Source of the DNA: Chelonoidis abingdonii
Lineage: Eukaryota; Chordata; Testudines; Testudinidae
Direction of reading: 5' to 3'
NCBI RefSeq assembly: GCF_003597395.2
Contig: NC_133770.1
Location: 207,424,165 to 207,488,164 of the forward strand
Length of the DNA stretch: 64,000 nt
The notes beneath the pieces are model-generated. The model saw only the letters and a program-made list of their open reading frames with translations. It searched no databases and had not been told where the DNA came from. The translations under genes were made by a program, and so were the position numbers. Of this stretch, positions 21,163-31,440 are shown piece by piece. How positions within the stretch are numbered: position 1 is the first letter of the stretch; every line of letters starts with the position of its first letter.

Positions 21163-22890
21163 TTTGCAACTTTCTAATGGCACAAAACTGAAAACCCCTG
21201 CCCCGCCCCTTCCATGAGCCCCCACCCCTTCTCTGAGGCCATGCCTCCACTCACTCCATCCCCCCTCGCTCTGTTGCTCACTCTCCCCCACCATCACTCA
21301 CTTTCACCGGGCTGGGGCAGGGGATTGGGGTGCGGGAGTTCCAGCTGGGGATGTGGGGTCTGAGGTGGGACGGGGATTGAGGGGTTTGGGGTGCAGGAGA
21401 GGGCTCCGGGCTGGGGCAGAGGGTTGGGGTGTGTGAGGGTGTGAGTCCTGCACTTAGCACAGAAGAATCCCATGCACTGCTATAGGTTGGGGATCGACTG
21501 GCTAAGCAGCAGTTCTGCAGAAAAGGACCTGGGATTACAGTGGATGAGAAGTTGCATACTGGGCTGCATTAGTAGGAGCAGTGCCAGAAGATAGAGGGAA
21601 GTGATTATTCCCCTCTATTCAGCACTGGTGAGGCCACATCTGGAGTACTGCGTCCAGTTTGGGCCCCCCACTACAGAAAAGATGTGGACAACCTGGAGAG
21701 AGTCCACTGGAGGGCAACAAAAATGATCAAGAGGCTGGAGCACATGACTTACAAGGAGAGGCTGACGGAACTGCGCTTGGTTAGTCTGCAGAAGAGAAGA
21801 GTGAGGGGGGGATTTGATAGCAGCCTTCAACAAAGAGGATGTTTCGGCTGTTCTCAGTGGTGGCAGATGACAAAACAAGGAGCAATGGTCTCAAGCTGCA
21901 GTGGGGGAGGTCTAGGTTGGATATTAGGAAAAACTATTTCACTAAAAGGGTGGTGAAGCACTGGAATGGGTTACCTAGGGAGGTGGTGGAATCTCCATCC
22001 TTAGAGGTTTTTAAAACCTGGCTGGAATGATTTAGTTGGTGTTGGTCGTAGGGGTCTCTTCCAACCCTAATCTTCTATGATTCTGACTCCAGCTGGGGGT
22101 GCAGGCTCTGGGGCCAGAAATGAAGGTCTGGGAGATGGCTATGGGCTGGGGTTGGAGTGCGGGAGACAGAGCACTCTGTCTTGGGGCGCAGACTCTGGAG
22201 TGGTCTGAGGATGAGGAGTTTGGGGTGCAGGAGGGGGCTCTGGCTGGGGCCACGGGGTTTGGAATGGGGGAGGGGATGTGAGCTCTGACTGGGGGTGCTC
22301 TGGCTGAGGCTGGGATGATGGGTTTAGGGTGCATGAGGGGGCGCTGGGCTGGGGCAGGGGGGGTGAGGGCTTCGGCAGGGGGTTTGGGTTCTGGGGTGAG
22401 GCCAGGGATGAGGGGTTTGAGGTGCAGGAAGGGGAGTAAGGCTGAGGCAGGGGGTTCAGGTGTTGGCGACTGGTGTGGGCTCCAGGAGAGTGCCTGGGTG
22501 CAGGAGGGGACTTTGGGTTGGGATAAGGGGTTAGGATGCGGGAGGGGGTTCAGGGTTCCAACGGCACTTACAGGCAATGAAGTGGCTGCCAGGTTCCTGC
22601 AACCCCTAGGCGCAAGGGCGGCTCTGTACACTGCCCTTGCACACGCATGCGGCACCCCTGTACTCCTGTTGGTCACAGTTCCTGGCCAATGGGAGCTGCA
22701 GAGCTGGCACTCGGGGCAGGGGCAGTGCGTGGATCCCTGGCCGCCCATGCATCTAGGGGCCACTAAGACTTGGCGGCTGCTTCTCGGAGTTGCAGGGAGC
22801 CTGCTTTAGCCCCATGCCGCTGACTGGAGCCGCCAGTGTCCCTTTTCGACCAGGCATTCTGGTCGAAAACCAGATGCCTGGCAATCCTAC
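21163..22890. mobile_element. GC-rich repeat element split by a CR1 insertion
   Basis: Two GC-rich parts (21163-21445 and 22084-22890) are made of degenerate GGGCTGGGGCAGGGG-like and GGGTTTGGGGTGCAGGAG-like units and flank a CR1 copy. The right end, with TTCTGGTCGAAAACCAGATG then CCTGGCAATCCTACC, and the left end, with TTTGCAACTTTCTAATGG, resemble a known turtle-type repeat. The 243-codon minus-strand frame here (22032-22763) is Pro/Ser-rich and follows from the repeat composition, so it is not a gene. Confidence 0.55.
21446..22083 (+). mobile_element. CR1 LINE, 3' end, inserted in GC-rich element
   Basis: The plus strand encodes a CR1 ORF2 C-terminus in pieces: [20 protein letters not shown] near 21710-21770, then [12 protein letters not shown] near 21840-21880, then [18 protein letters not shown] near 21974-22027. 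It ends in AATCTTCTATGATTCTGA. The order and motifs match CR1. At least one frameshift separates the blocks. It is 5'-truncated and younger than the element it splits. Confidence 0.85.
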
Positions 22891-25800
22891 CAAACATAGC
22901 ATCAATACTGGATATCTTTCTAAGAAATATGCTAGACCTCAAACAGAAGTTATGGCCCTGAGGCAGAAATTACTGGGCCTATGTTATGCAGGAGGTCAGA
23001 TCAGATCTTCAAAATGGTCCTTTCTGGCTTTAAAATCTATGACATTATCATTTACATTTTTGCTGTAGCAAGTCACTCTTTGACAAAGACCTAAATTACC
23101 ATAAAATGACTACAAAAGAGTCATGGTATCATGTGTCCATGCTGTTATTAGAGAGAATATTCAAATGATGCTAAATCAGGTTGTTTTAATCCCACATTGT
23201 ATTACAAAACAGGAAAAAACAAAAACATGGGATAGTACAAAGGGCAAAGAGGATCCAAAGGCTTCAAAATATCTGTGGCACAATATTTTGGGAACAAAAC
23301 CCCCCTATGTTTTACTGTAATCAATGACTGTGCTACAGTCTTCTCTAATGTCATATTTTTGCCATATTCCTTCAAAATGAATTGTACAAAAATCCTCAGC
23401 ATCACTAGGTGCTATAAACAATAACCTCGAATCCCTTGATTTGGCATCAGTCGCTTTGAAATAACATATTTTTCAGGTACATCAGTGACTCACCATAAAA
23501 TCTGACCCTTTCTGTGAAAAATATCATCCATCTGCACAAAAATCGGATGCTTTCTATAAAAAACAACAAATTAAAATGCAACTGAGCTCGTAGTATGGAA
23601 TACTACATTCACAAATACTAATACTCACTTTCTGATATGCAGTACATAGGATTCTTGCCAGATTAACACCCCTCTCGCAGAGTTCTGACACTTTTTAAAA
23701 AATCTCCACAAGTATGTAAAATTAGGAGATCAAGTACCACTGATGTTTATCCTCTTACCATTTTTATTTCTCCCTCTCAAATGTTGATCACAGTAGTCCT
23801 GCCTACATTACAAAACCAGCTGACTCAGTGGACCTGGCTACTACACAGTTAAAATGTGTAGTGTACATGGGATTGAACAGAGTTCTAACAAAATCATGAC
23901 TGGGTTAACACTTTGGACATGGTCAAACAGCTAAATGGTAATAAATTATAGACGCTAGCAGGTAGTGTTGGCAGCTAGATACTAAGGAGATGGATATAAA
24001 AGTGTTGGGGCAGATCATACAGAGTCCTTCTTTGAATCAAGAGGACAAACATATTATGACAGACTAGAGATCTTTGTGTGAACTGGCTGGTATGCCATCA
24101 CAAGCATTATTAAAAAAGAATCTATACTGTGTTGAATAGGTAATTCTAATACATACAAGCTGCACAGTTCAGTTACTTTATCATGGGGTATGTTTGGTTT
24201 GGATTTTTCAGGGTAACCTTTTCAAATGTTTCACCAGGTAAAACCACAAGAGAGAAGTCTGATCACTTATCTCTCAAACAAACAAGCATGGTCTCTTGAT
24301 AATCAACCTTTTGTTTAGGAGACATGAGTGTCCCTTATGGTTCTACCAATTCCATTTCTCAATCCTTTATGTATCAATCTGATCAACAAGGGAGCCTATT
24401 TTGCTGTTGGTAAACAAAGTTCAGCTGCCCAACCTCCTAAGGCTAGCAAGATAGATAAAAAGGGTTACAATTTAAAAACAAAATTATGGGCATGACAGAA
24501 GATCCCTTTAATTTTTCCAATAGCACAATAATCAAAACCTTCATTAGCACCCAAGTAATAGCCTAAGAATAATTAAAGCCATTTAGGAATGGCCACTCTG
24601 CACCCAAGGGACCTGCTTAACGATTATGTTCGGAGCTTCCTTATACACCTGCTCTAGTGTCATCTTAATTAGGCAGTAATCCTTGGGGAGAAGATAACCT
24701 CTACCCCCAGCAGGGTATTTCTCTGCTGTAACTTCTGGGTGTGCAATAATCATGCAATTACCTTGCTAATTAGTAAAACATTTTAATAGGCAAATCAGTA
24801 GTTTGGTGCTAACAACAGAGTTGTCCCCCAGGACCTAACTAGGTGCCTGTCAAAGGGAAATCAAAAGACACAACCTAATTCTTCTCTTCACACACCACAC
24901 CCCTTTTCACTTTCTTTAGAAAGTAATAATCACAAAAAAATTTGATGAACCCTCACTAAACATAACTTTAATCTATGTCTTAACATGGAGGGTTTGTAAA
25001 CAGCGTTCCCCATTGAATACATTTATGTCAGTGCATCTTAGGGCTCTGAGACACCAGAATCAACTAATCAACTCCTAAGAGAATACTTCCATACCTGGAA
25101 TTGAAAGGAAAATACCTAGCGAAACAAAGTGCATCATAAATGTGCTTAAATAACGGTTTAAAACTTAACCAAAAAGGAGAACTGTAAATACACAGAGTAT
25201 TTTGTGAATTATGGAGCTGCTTGATAGTGGCTCCATGTTTAAGCTTGCAACCAGTGTGTGTGCCACTATTAGCTCTTTTTCATCCTGTCCCCCACTCTCT
25301 TCCAATAAGCTCAATTGTGACTTTAAAAAAAAAAAGAAAATCCCCAGAATTTATCTAAGTAGATCACAGACTTCATTTGTAATGTTTGAAATATATAAGG
25401 CTTTATTTTTCAGTTCTACATCTGTAAAAATGGACTCTCTCAATTTTACAAAAAGTATCTAACAATTCTTTAAGTCCTACTAGTGCAAAAAAAAGAAAAA
25501 TGATTGTATTTAAAGTCTTGAAGATTTCTACTCAATTGAACATAGGCAAAGTCTTGCAAATAGGACAGTCTTCTAGGAGGGGGTGAAGGACAAAGCAGCA
25601 GTTGATAAAACAGCTACTTTAATGACCGGTTTCCCATCTCAAAAAATATTTAATGTCACGATAATTGTCAGGTAAAATTTTAAAAAGAAATAATGGTATT
25701 TCAATGGTGTTTAATGTTTAAAGAACTTAATGCCTAAATTTCATATAGGAAGTACTTCATTATTTGTGTACTGGTGATGCTAGTGTAGTACTTTAGACAC

Positions 25801-25978
25801 ATTAGTTCTAAAGAGCAGCTCACTTTAGTCCTCTTTCCACTCTTCAGAAAATGCCTTGCTCCTCCTGAACTGGATGGCCTTGCCCAAGTCAGTAAGTTAG
25901 AAGCTTTATTCATACCGAAGAAATTAAGCTCTCATTTCAAGGTTCCTTCTCTTCATTTTAATTCTATGCTTCATTTTA
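22891..25978. other. Intronic stretch; possible MITE at 23791-23945
   Basis: AT-rich non-coding DNA. Around 23791-23945, TCCTGCCTACATTACAAAAC and later ACACTTTGGACATGGTC could be the eroded ends of a short foldback element with CTGACTCAGTGGACCTGGCT inside. This is weak. A short poly-A run lies at 25324-25340. No gene or RNA was found. Confidence 0.35.
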
Positions 25979-26650
25979 TACTCCTGGGGGAATTCTGCAC
26001 CACTGCACAATGCAGAATTTTGCAGAAATTAATGTTGGGTGTGCAGAATTTCCTCCCCCCCTCTCCTCAAATGGTCTGCAGAGAGGCTGGCCACCACTAG
26101 GCGCTGCTGGACCCGGCAGAGCCCAGCTTGCAAATATAAGACAAGTCTGGGGGGGGAGGGAACTGAAGGAAGGAGGTGTCATCATGCAGGAACCTCCATG
26201 TAAGCCCGGGACCCAGCATCAGCTCTGGATCCCTGGGTTCCTGGAGGGTAGGGTCTGTGAGTGTCTGGGCTGGGGGAGGCGGGTGCAGCTGGCCTCCGGG
26301 AAGGAGGGGGTGGTGACTGTCTCCACCGGGGAGGGCCACATGGCAGGCTCTGGGGAGGTGAGTGAGTGTCTGGTGCCCTGGCTGGACTCTGGGGGGAAGG
26401 GTCAGAGAAGCAGGAACTGGGTTATCGTAGTGGTACTCTAATTCTCTACTCCTGGGGGAATTTTTGGGTGTGTTTGTGTTGTTATGGACATACTTGCTGA
26501 CAAATATTTTGAAATAAATCACCAAAATAAATGAAACTGGTGAGATTATGTAGTGTTGTTTTGACAAATAACATTACCAGAATTTTGCAGAATTTTAAAA
26601 TATTGTGTGCAGAATTTTTAATTTTTTGGCACAGAATTCACCAGGAGTAA
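25979..26650. mobile_element. 0.67-kb non-autonomous DNA element with inverted ends
   Basis: TACTCCTGGGGGAATTCTG at 25979-25997 is mirrored by a right end that reads TTACTCCTGGTGAATTCTG on the minus strand (26632-26650). Near both ends the motif GCAGAATTTT recurs. A second copy of the left-end motif (CTACTCCTGGGGGAATTTTT) lies internally at 26446. The 143- and 156-codon frames are products of the GC-rich interior and lack domains. I recognise the type as a common turtle repeat. Confidence 0.65.
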
Positions 26651-28499
26651 CTTTGAGTCTGTCATTTTGCATTTTAGAAACCTGTATCACCCACTTGGGA
26701 CGTTGAGGGTACAGAGATCTATGGAATTGAATAGGATGTCAAGTGTACTAGAGAGAAGAAAGAGCAAACTTAGTTTTCGCACATAAAGAAATATGTTTGT
26801 AGGCTAACAGCAAAGAGGAAGAAAAGGAAGGCAAAAGAAAGGATTGAGAGGGAGGACTCCTGAGGAAGTCCTAATGGAGGAAGAAGCTGTATAAAAAGGG
26901 AAGACTGAAGTGAGATAAACAGCTAGAGAATCTCCTAAAGAGTACTACTGTGAGAGGTCTTCTCTTCTCAGATGAGTTTAGTGGTTATAGGGAAGATACT
27001 ACCTTTTGTATTTTTTTTTTACTTTGTACTGCAAGTCCTGGCTATATGCCTTGAAGCACTAGAAAAAGTAGCATTTCGGAGACCCACAGTTCAAATGTTT
27101 TTGGGTCCAGCTCCTTAAAGGCTCACATAGCTATTCAAACTAACCTCTAAACTGACATGGACTGCAATACACTTGTTATTCAAGTTTATAAACTCAAATG
27201 AGCACAACTCAATTGTGTGCTGAAATATGATGTTTGTGCTGCAAACCATACCTTCTAAAAACAATAATTTCAGCTAAAATTAAAACATTCAGTGGTAAGA
27301 GCAAAGAAAATCGGTTACTTTCCTGCTACTGAAAATGGCCAGTAAAATTAGTCATTGGATCCGTCATGTATTTTCTTTATTAGGATAATGGTAATTTTAT
27401 GTTCCAGTGTCAAGTGCATCCACATTTCCCCTTCTTCACTTTAGAAGAATTTTTCACAGCTTTTATTTTCAAGTTAAGAGTTAAATAGCTTTTTCAGTGG
27501 ATAATGTTTGGATTCAAAATATTTTCTAGTATATCAACTCATGTCAGAATGTTCCATTGGTTGTTAAATTAACATCCTCAACTTTTCCATTCTGCCTAAT
27601 CCTGTAACAAGTATGCCACTATTCATAAGATAATAAACTGGTTACAAACAGCTCACAATCTCTCTGCTTCAGGCCCCTGCCAATTCCTGATGCTGATTCA
27701 GCACAGTGGAACAGCTCAGTGATGCAAAAAATAGTTTGCAAATGCTTCCTTCACTTCTCATCCTGGTTTCTCCTAACAGGAGAGGGGGGGAAGGGAGAGA
27801 ACCATTTTAGCAGACTATGTTGAAACTGTGATCCTTAAAGATTCTTGCTACTGTATGATTTCTGAATGAATTATTGTGCCAAGGACAAAAAGGTTGTACA
27901 TAGTCTACACCATCATAGGATTTGGTCAATAACTATGTTTCTTCCTTTCCTAATGGATTATACTCTTATAGTTCCTAATGGAAAAACTACATTTAAATTA
28001 ACTTTTCTCCTGAACTGTCAATTAAATAATACATATATTATTTCTATATATAAAATTCTGATTACATACTTAACCTTTTCTATACAATATTTAAAAAAAC
28101 AGAAGTATTTTTATAATCCTGAAAGACAACTGCACTATGGTATATTAAATATAGTTAAATAGTTGCTAATGACACAGGATGTGGTAAAGCTGCAAGGGTT
28201 TGAATAACAAATAAGGTTTCATACCAATGACCAAACAGAAAAATTAAATACAGATTCAACCTCTGAACACAAAACCTAGTTGATGATAGTAGATTATCAC
28301 TATTATCTAAACATTGATGATACAGACTGTAGATGAGTGATGAGCGTATAAACTGGAGATAGAACCTGTGCTGTAAGGTGAAAAATCAGAGATGTTATCC
28401 ACAATGGTGACATTTTTGCAGTACTTAAGTAACAAAAATGAATAGCGTTGCCTTAGATTGTCAAAGGTCTAATACACCTCTATGAAAGTGTTGCAAAAG
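26651..28499. other. Intronic stretch without recognised features
   Basis: Includes a purine-rich tract at 26800-26900. The rest is AT-rich and shows no gene, RNA or clear repeat. Confidence 0.4.
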
Positions 28500-28745
28500 T
28501 GGAAAGTATGTGGTGTCTGATCAGATTAGAGGATAGGAAGTCAGGCTTCCTGAGTTCTATTCCTGGCTCTGTGACTGACCTGTGTCAACAGGGTCCTTCA
28601 ACTTCTGTGCCTCTATGCAGCCATCTGTAATTGAGCATAATACTTCGTTACCTAACAGACTGTTGTGAAGTTTAATTGATTAATATATGTAAATCATGTT
28701 GTGATCCTTGGATGAGGGGTGCTATGTGTGTTCAAAGTATTATTA
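28500..28745 (+). mobile_element. MIR-like SINE
   Basis: Blocks in MIR order: a box-B-like CTGAGTTCTATTCCTGGCTC, the core CTGTGACTGACCTGTGTCAA, then ACTTCTGTGCCTCTATGCAG, and the tail CTAACAGACTGTTGTGAAG with a following TTAATATATGTAAA. MIR-type SINEs are ancient in amniotes. This copy is fairly complete. Confidence 0.68.
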
Positions 28746-29054
28746 TAATGTATAAATTATGTAGTAGTGTTTTTTTGTCATTTCACTGTAGACAACATCA
28801 TCAGTTCACTAGTGTTGTCAAAATAATCAAGTTCTCATTATAGTCAGGTAGCATTGCTCTAGATCTTATATTTAGGGCCCTTCCTTTTAATTTTTTATTA
28901 AATTTTTCTCAGGAATTTATCAATGTTTAGTACCACAACAACAAAAACAGGGGAAAATCAGTGCAAAAACATTAATTTTTTTCTGGGTAAATATCGGGAT
29001 TTATTTTGGTGGATGGAATGACAGGAGAAAAAAGTATTCAGTAGATTAATGCTT
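28746..29054. other. AT-rich intronic stretch
   Basis: No gene or RNA seen. The segment around 28870-29040 has the look of an interspersed repeat, but I cannot define its ends. Confidence 0.35.
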
Positions 29055-29212
29055 TGGTGGTGGAATCTCCTTCCTTAGAGGTTTTTAAGGTCAGGCTTGA
29101 CAAAGCCATGGCTGGGATGATTTAGTAGGGAATTAGTCCTGCTTTGAGCAGGGGGTTGGACTAGATGACCTCCTGAGGTCCCTTCCAACCTTGATATTCT
29201 GTGATTCTATGA
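29055..29212 (+). mobile_element. CR1 LINE, short 3' end
   Basis: GTGGAATCTCCTTCCTTAGA, then GACTAGATGACCTCCTGAGG, then the terminal ATTCTGTGATTCTATGAT. These are the last coding codons and 3' UTR of CR1, followed by its short terminal repeat. The 5' truncation leaves only about 158 bp. Confidence 0.82.
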
Positions 29213-29921
29213 TGAATGGAATTCAATGTGGTTTGCTGCAGAACTAAAAACACAATGCCACCTCTGAGTTTAAGAAAACAATCTCTCTCTAATCCCCATA
29301 TAAAACTTATCATTTGAATAAACATCTTACTGTTGTAGACTAAGAACTATTCGCCTGTAAATATTTACATTTAATAACTGGGCTGCACCATTTGCAGCGC
29401 ATACACTCAACTTCATCCTTTTCTCCTAATTTTGTTTTTTTAAAAAACTTTCGAATACTTGTGTTCTGAAACGTATTCTGATACAGATTTTTATTTTCTT
29501 CCCATTTTAGTGTGTCAAATCTTTAAACCATTATCCGCTAACAGCTTGAAATGTGTACACGGTGGGCATGAGATTCATCAGTACGTTCAGATGTGCACGC
29601 ACTTCAGAGTGTGTGTGTGGGCCTGTTTGTTTATTGTGTGCATCTTCTAGATTAATATATAGCCTTATTTCATCAGGCAGCTTTGCATATATATGCAGAT
29701 TAATGTATTATTGGAATACATATATCTCATGCAATGTATTGTATTTTCCTAATAAAACAAGTTATTTTTTATATATTAGAATATCAAAGTAGGGCGAAAA
29801 TTGGAAAAAAACCCTAATACTACCTTTTGTAAAACCTGGGATTTTTCTGGTAAAAATTGATTTAAATTGAAAGTAAAGGGGCTTACTTATACTTTCTATA
29901 CTTTAATAAACTGATACATTT
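29213..29921. other. Intronic stretch without recognised features
   Basis: AT-rich with a GTGTGTGTG-like run at 29609-29620. Nothing else that I can support. Confidence 0.4.
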
Positions 29922-30690
29922 ACAGGCCAAAAGGGGACTACTACTATGATCATCTAGTCTGGTCTGGGTACCAGAAGTCACAGAATTTCACTCAAAAAGA
30001 ACGAGGAGTACTTGTGGCACCTTAGAGACTAACAAATTTACTTGGGCATAAGCTTTTGTGGGATAAAACCCACTTCATCGAATGCATACAGTGGAAAATA
30101 CAGTAGGAAGATATATATACACAGAGAACATGGAAAAATGGGTGTTGCCATACCAACTATAATGAGACTAATCAATTAAGGTGGGCTGCTATCAGCAGGA
30201 GAAAAAAAAAAACTTTTGTAGTGATAATCAGGATGGCCCATTTCCAACAGTTGACAAGAAGGTGTGAATAACAGTAGGGGAAAATTAGTATGGGAAAATA
30301 GTTTTTACTTTGTGTAATGACCCGTCCATTCTCAGTCTTTATTCAAGCCTAATTTAATGGTGTCCAGTTTGCAAATTAATTCCAATTCAGTACTTATTAA
30401 AATAGATGGAATTACTCTTCCCTACCCAGGTAGCCCGATCACTTTTGAATTAACTGAAGCATATCTTTTAGAAAGACATCTGATCTCAAGTTAAAGGTTG
30501 AGTAATGATGAGTTTTTGTCTTCCCTTGATAAATTATTCCAATGGTTGATTATCCTCACTGTTAAAAAGTTGCATCTTATTTCTAATTTGAATTTTTCTA
30601 GCTTCACCTGCCAGCTATTGGATCTTATTATGCCATTGTCTATGCTTTATATAGCCTCAAAATATTAACTACTCCTCCCTGTGCAGTTAC
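29922..30690 (-). mobile_element. CR1-type LINE tail, interrupted
   Basis: The antisense CR1 3' end is visible at 29935-29995 (GATCATCTAGTCTGGTCTGG). It continues beyond an insertion at about 30400-30690, with ATTCCAATGGTTGATTATCC and TTCTAGCTTCACCTGCCAGC in CR1 antisense order. It is highly diverged. The retroposon at 29996-30390 splits it. Confidence 0.5.
29996..30390 (+). mobile_element. Retroposon of the GTGGCACCTTA family, long form
   Basis: Starts with GAGTACTTGTGGCACCTTAG and CATAAGCTTTTGTGGGATAA, the same layout as the short copies at 2254 and 14636. It then continues into a longer AT-rich body that ends near 30390 with TTGCAAATTAATTCCAATTC. I recognise the long form as a turtle repeat but not its class. 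It lies within a CR1 copy. Confidence 0.5.
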
Positions 30691-30919
30691 TTTCTATGCC
30701 ATATGATGTACTTGACATCAAAGGAATTACCATACTGGATTAAAAACAATTTATGAAATTTATAAGGATTTTTACAGTGCTCTTTATTACACAATCTGAG
30801 CACCTGATGGCCCATTTATGAAACAGAGATAGTTCTGCATCCATATCATATGTATTTACATATAAATCTTTTTTACTTTTTCAGTTTAGAAAAAATATAA
30901 TTCAGAGTGTATAGCTCAG

Positions 30920-31436
30920 GAGAATGAGATGAAGAGTCAGCAGCACATCCGGGGCAGACTGTTTCTGTCAGCATGGAATATAGTCCTTGGATCGCTCATC
31001 AAGCCTTCGGATTGCTACCCCTTCCTGCTTCTCCACGTGGGCATCAATGATACTGCCAAGAATGATCTTGAGCGGATCACTGCAGACTACGTGGCTCTGG
31101 GAAGAAGGATAAAGGAGTTTGAGGCGCAAGTGGTGTTCTCGTCCATCCTCCCTGTGCAGGGAAAAGGCCTGGGTAAGGATCGTTGAATTGTGGAAGTCAA
31201 CGAATGGCTACGCAGGTGGTGTCGGAGAGAAGGCTTTGGATTCTTCGACCATGGGATGGGGTTCCAAGAATGAGGAGTGCTAGGCAGAGATGGGCTCCAC
31301 CTAACGAAGAGAGGGAAGAGCATCTTCGCAAGCAGGCTGGCTAACCTAGTGAGGAGGGCTTTAAACTAGGTTCACCAGAGGAAGGAGATCAAAGCCCTGA
31401 GGTAAGTGGGGAAATGGGATACTGGGAGGAAGCACA
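30920..31436 (+). pseudogene. CR1 ORF1 esterase-domain fragment
   Basis: The plus strand encodes the SGNH/GDSL-type esterase region known from CR1 ORF1. HVGINDT (about 31036-31056) is the G-x-N-D block. AQVVFSSILPVQGKG follows, and GRDGLHLTKRGK (about 31282-31317) carries the D-x-x-H block, ending in LVRRALN and a stop near 31370. The layout equals the C-terminal half of CR1 ORF1. In-frame stops at about 31184 and 31271 break it. The copy stops abruptly at the ambiguous base at 31438, where the tandem array begins, so the following ORF2 is missing. Confidence 0.8.
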
Positions 31437-31437
31437 A

Positions 31438-31438
31438 N
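31438..31438. other. Single undetermined base (N)
   Basis: The only N I noticed in the window. It lies two bases before the first unit of the 144-bp array and directly after the CR1 fragment. It may mark an assembly join or a consensus ambiguity. Confidence 0.95.
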
Positions 31439-31440
31439 GA

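Noticed and set aside
22032..22763. 243-codon minus-strand frame
   Set aside because: Pro/Ser/Ala-rich, without domains, lying wholly in a degenerate G-rich tandem element. The length follows from few stops in that composition.
26010..26567. Frames of 143 and 156 codons
   Set aside because: They lie inside the element with CTCCTGGGGGAATTCTG-type ends and are products of its GC-rich interior.
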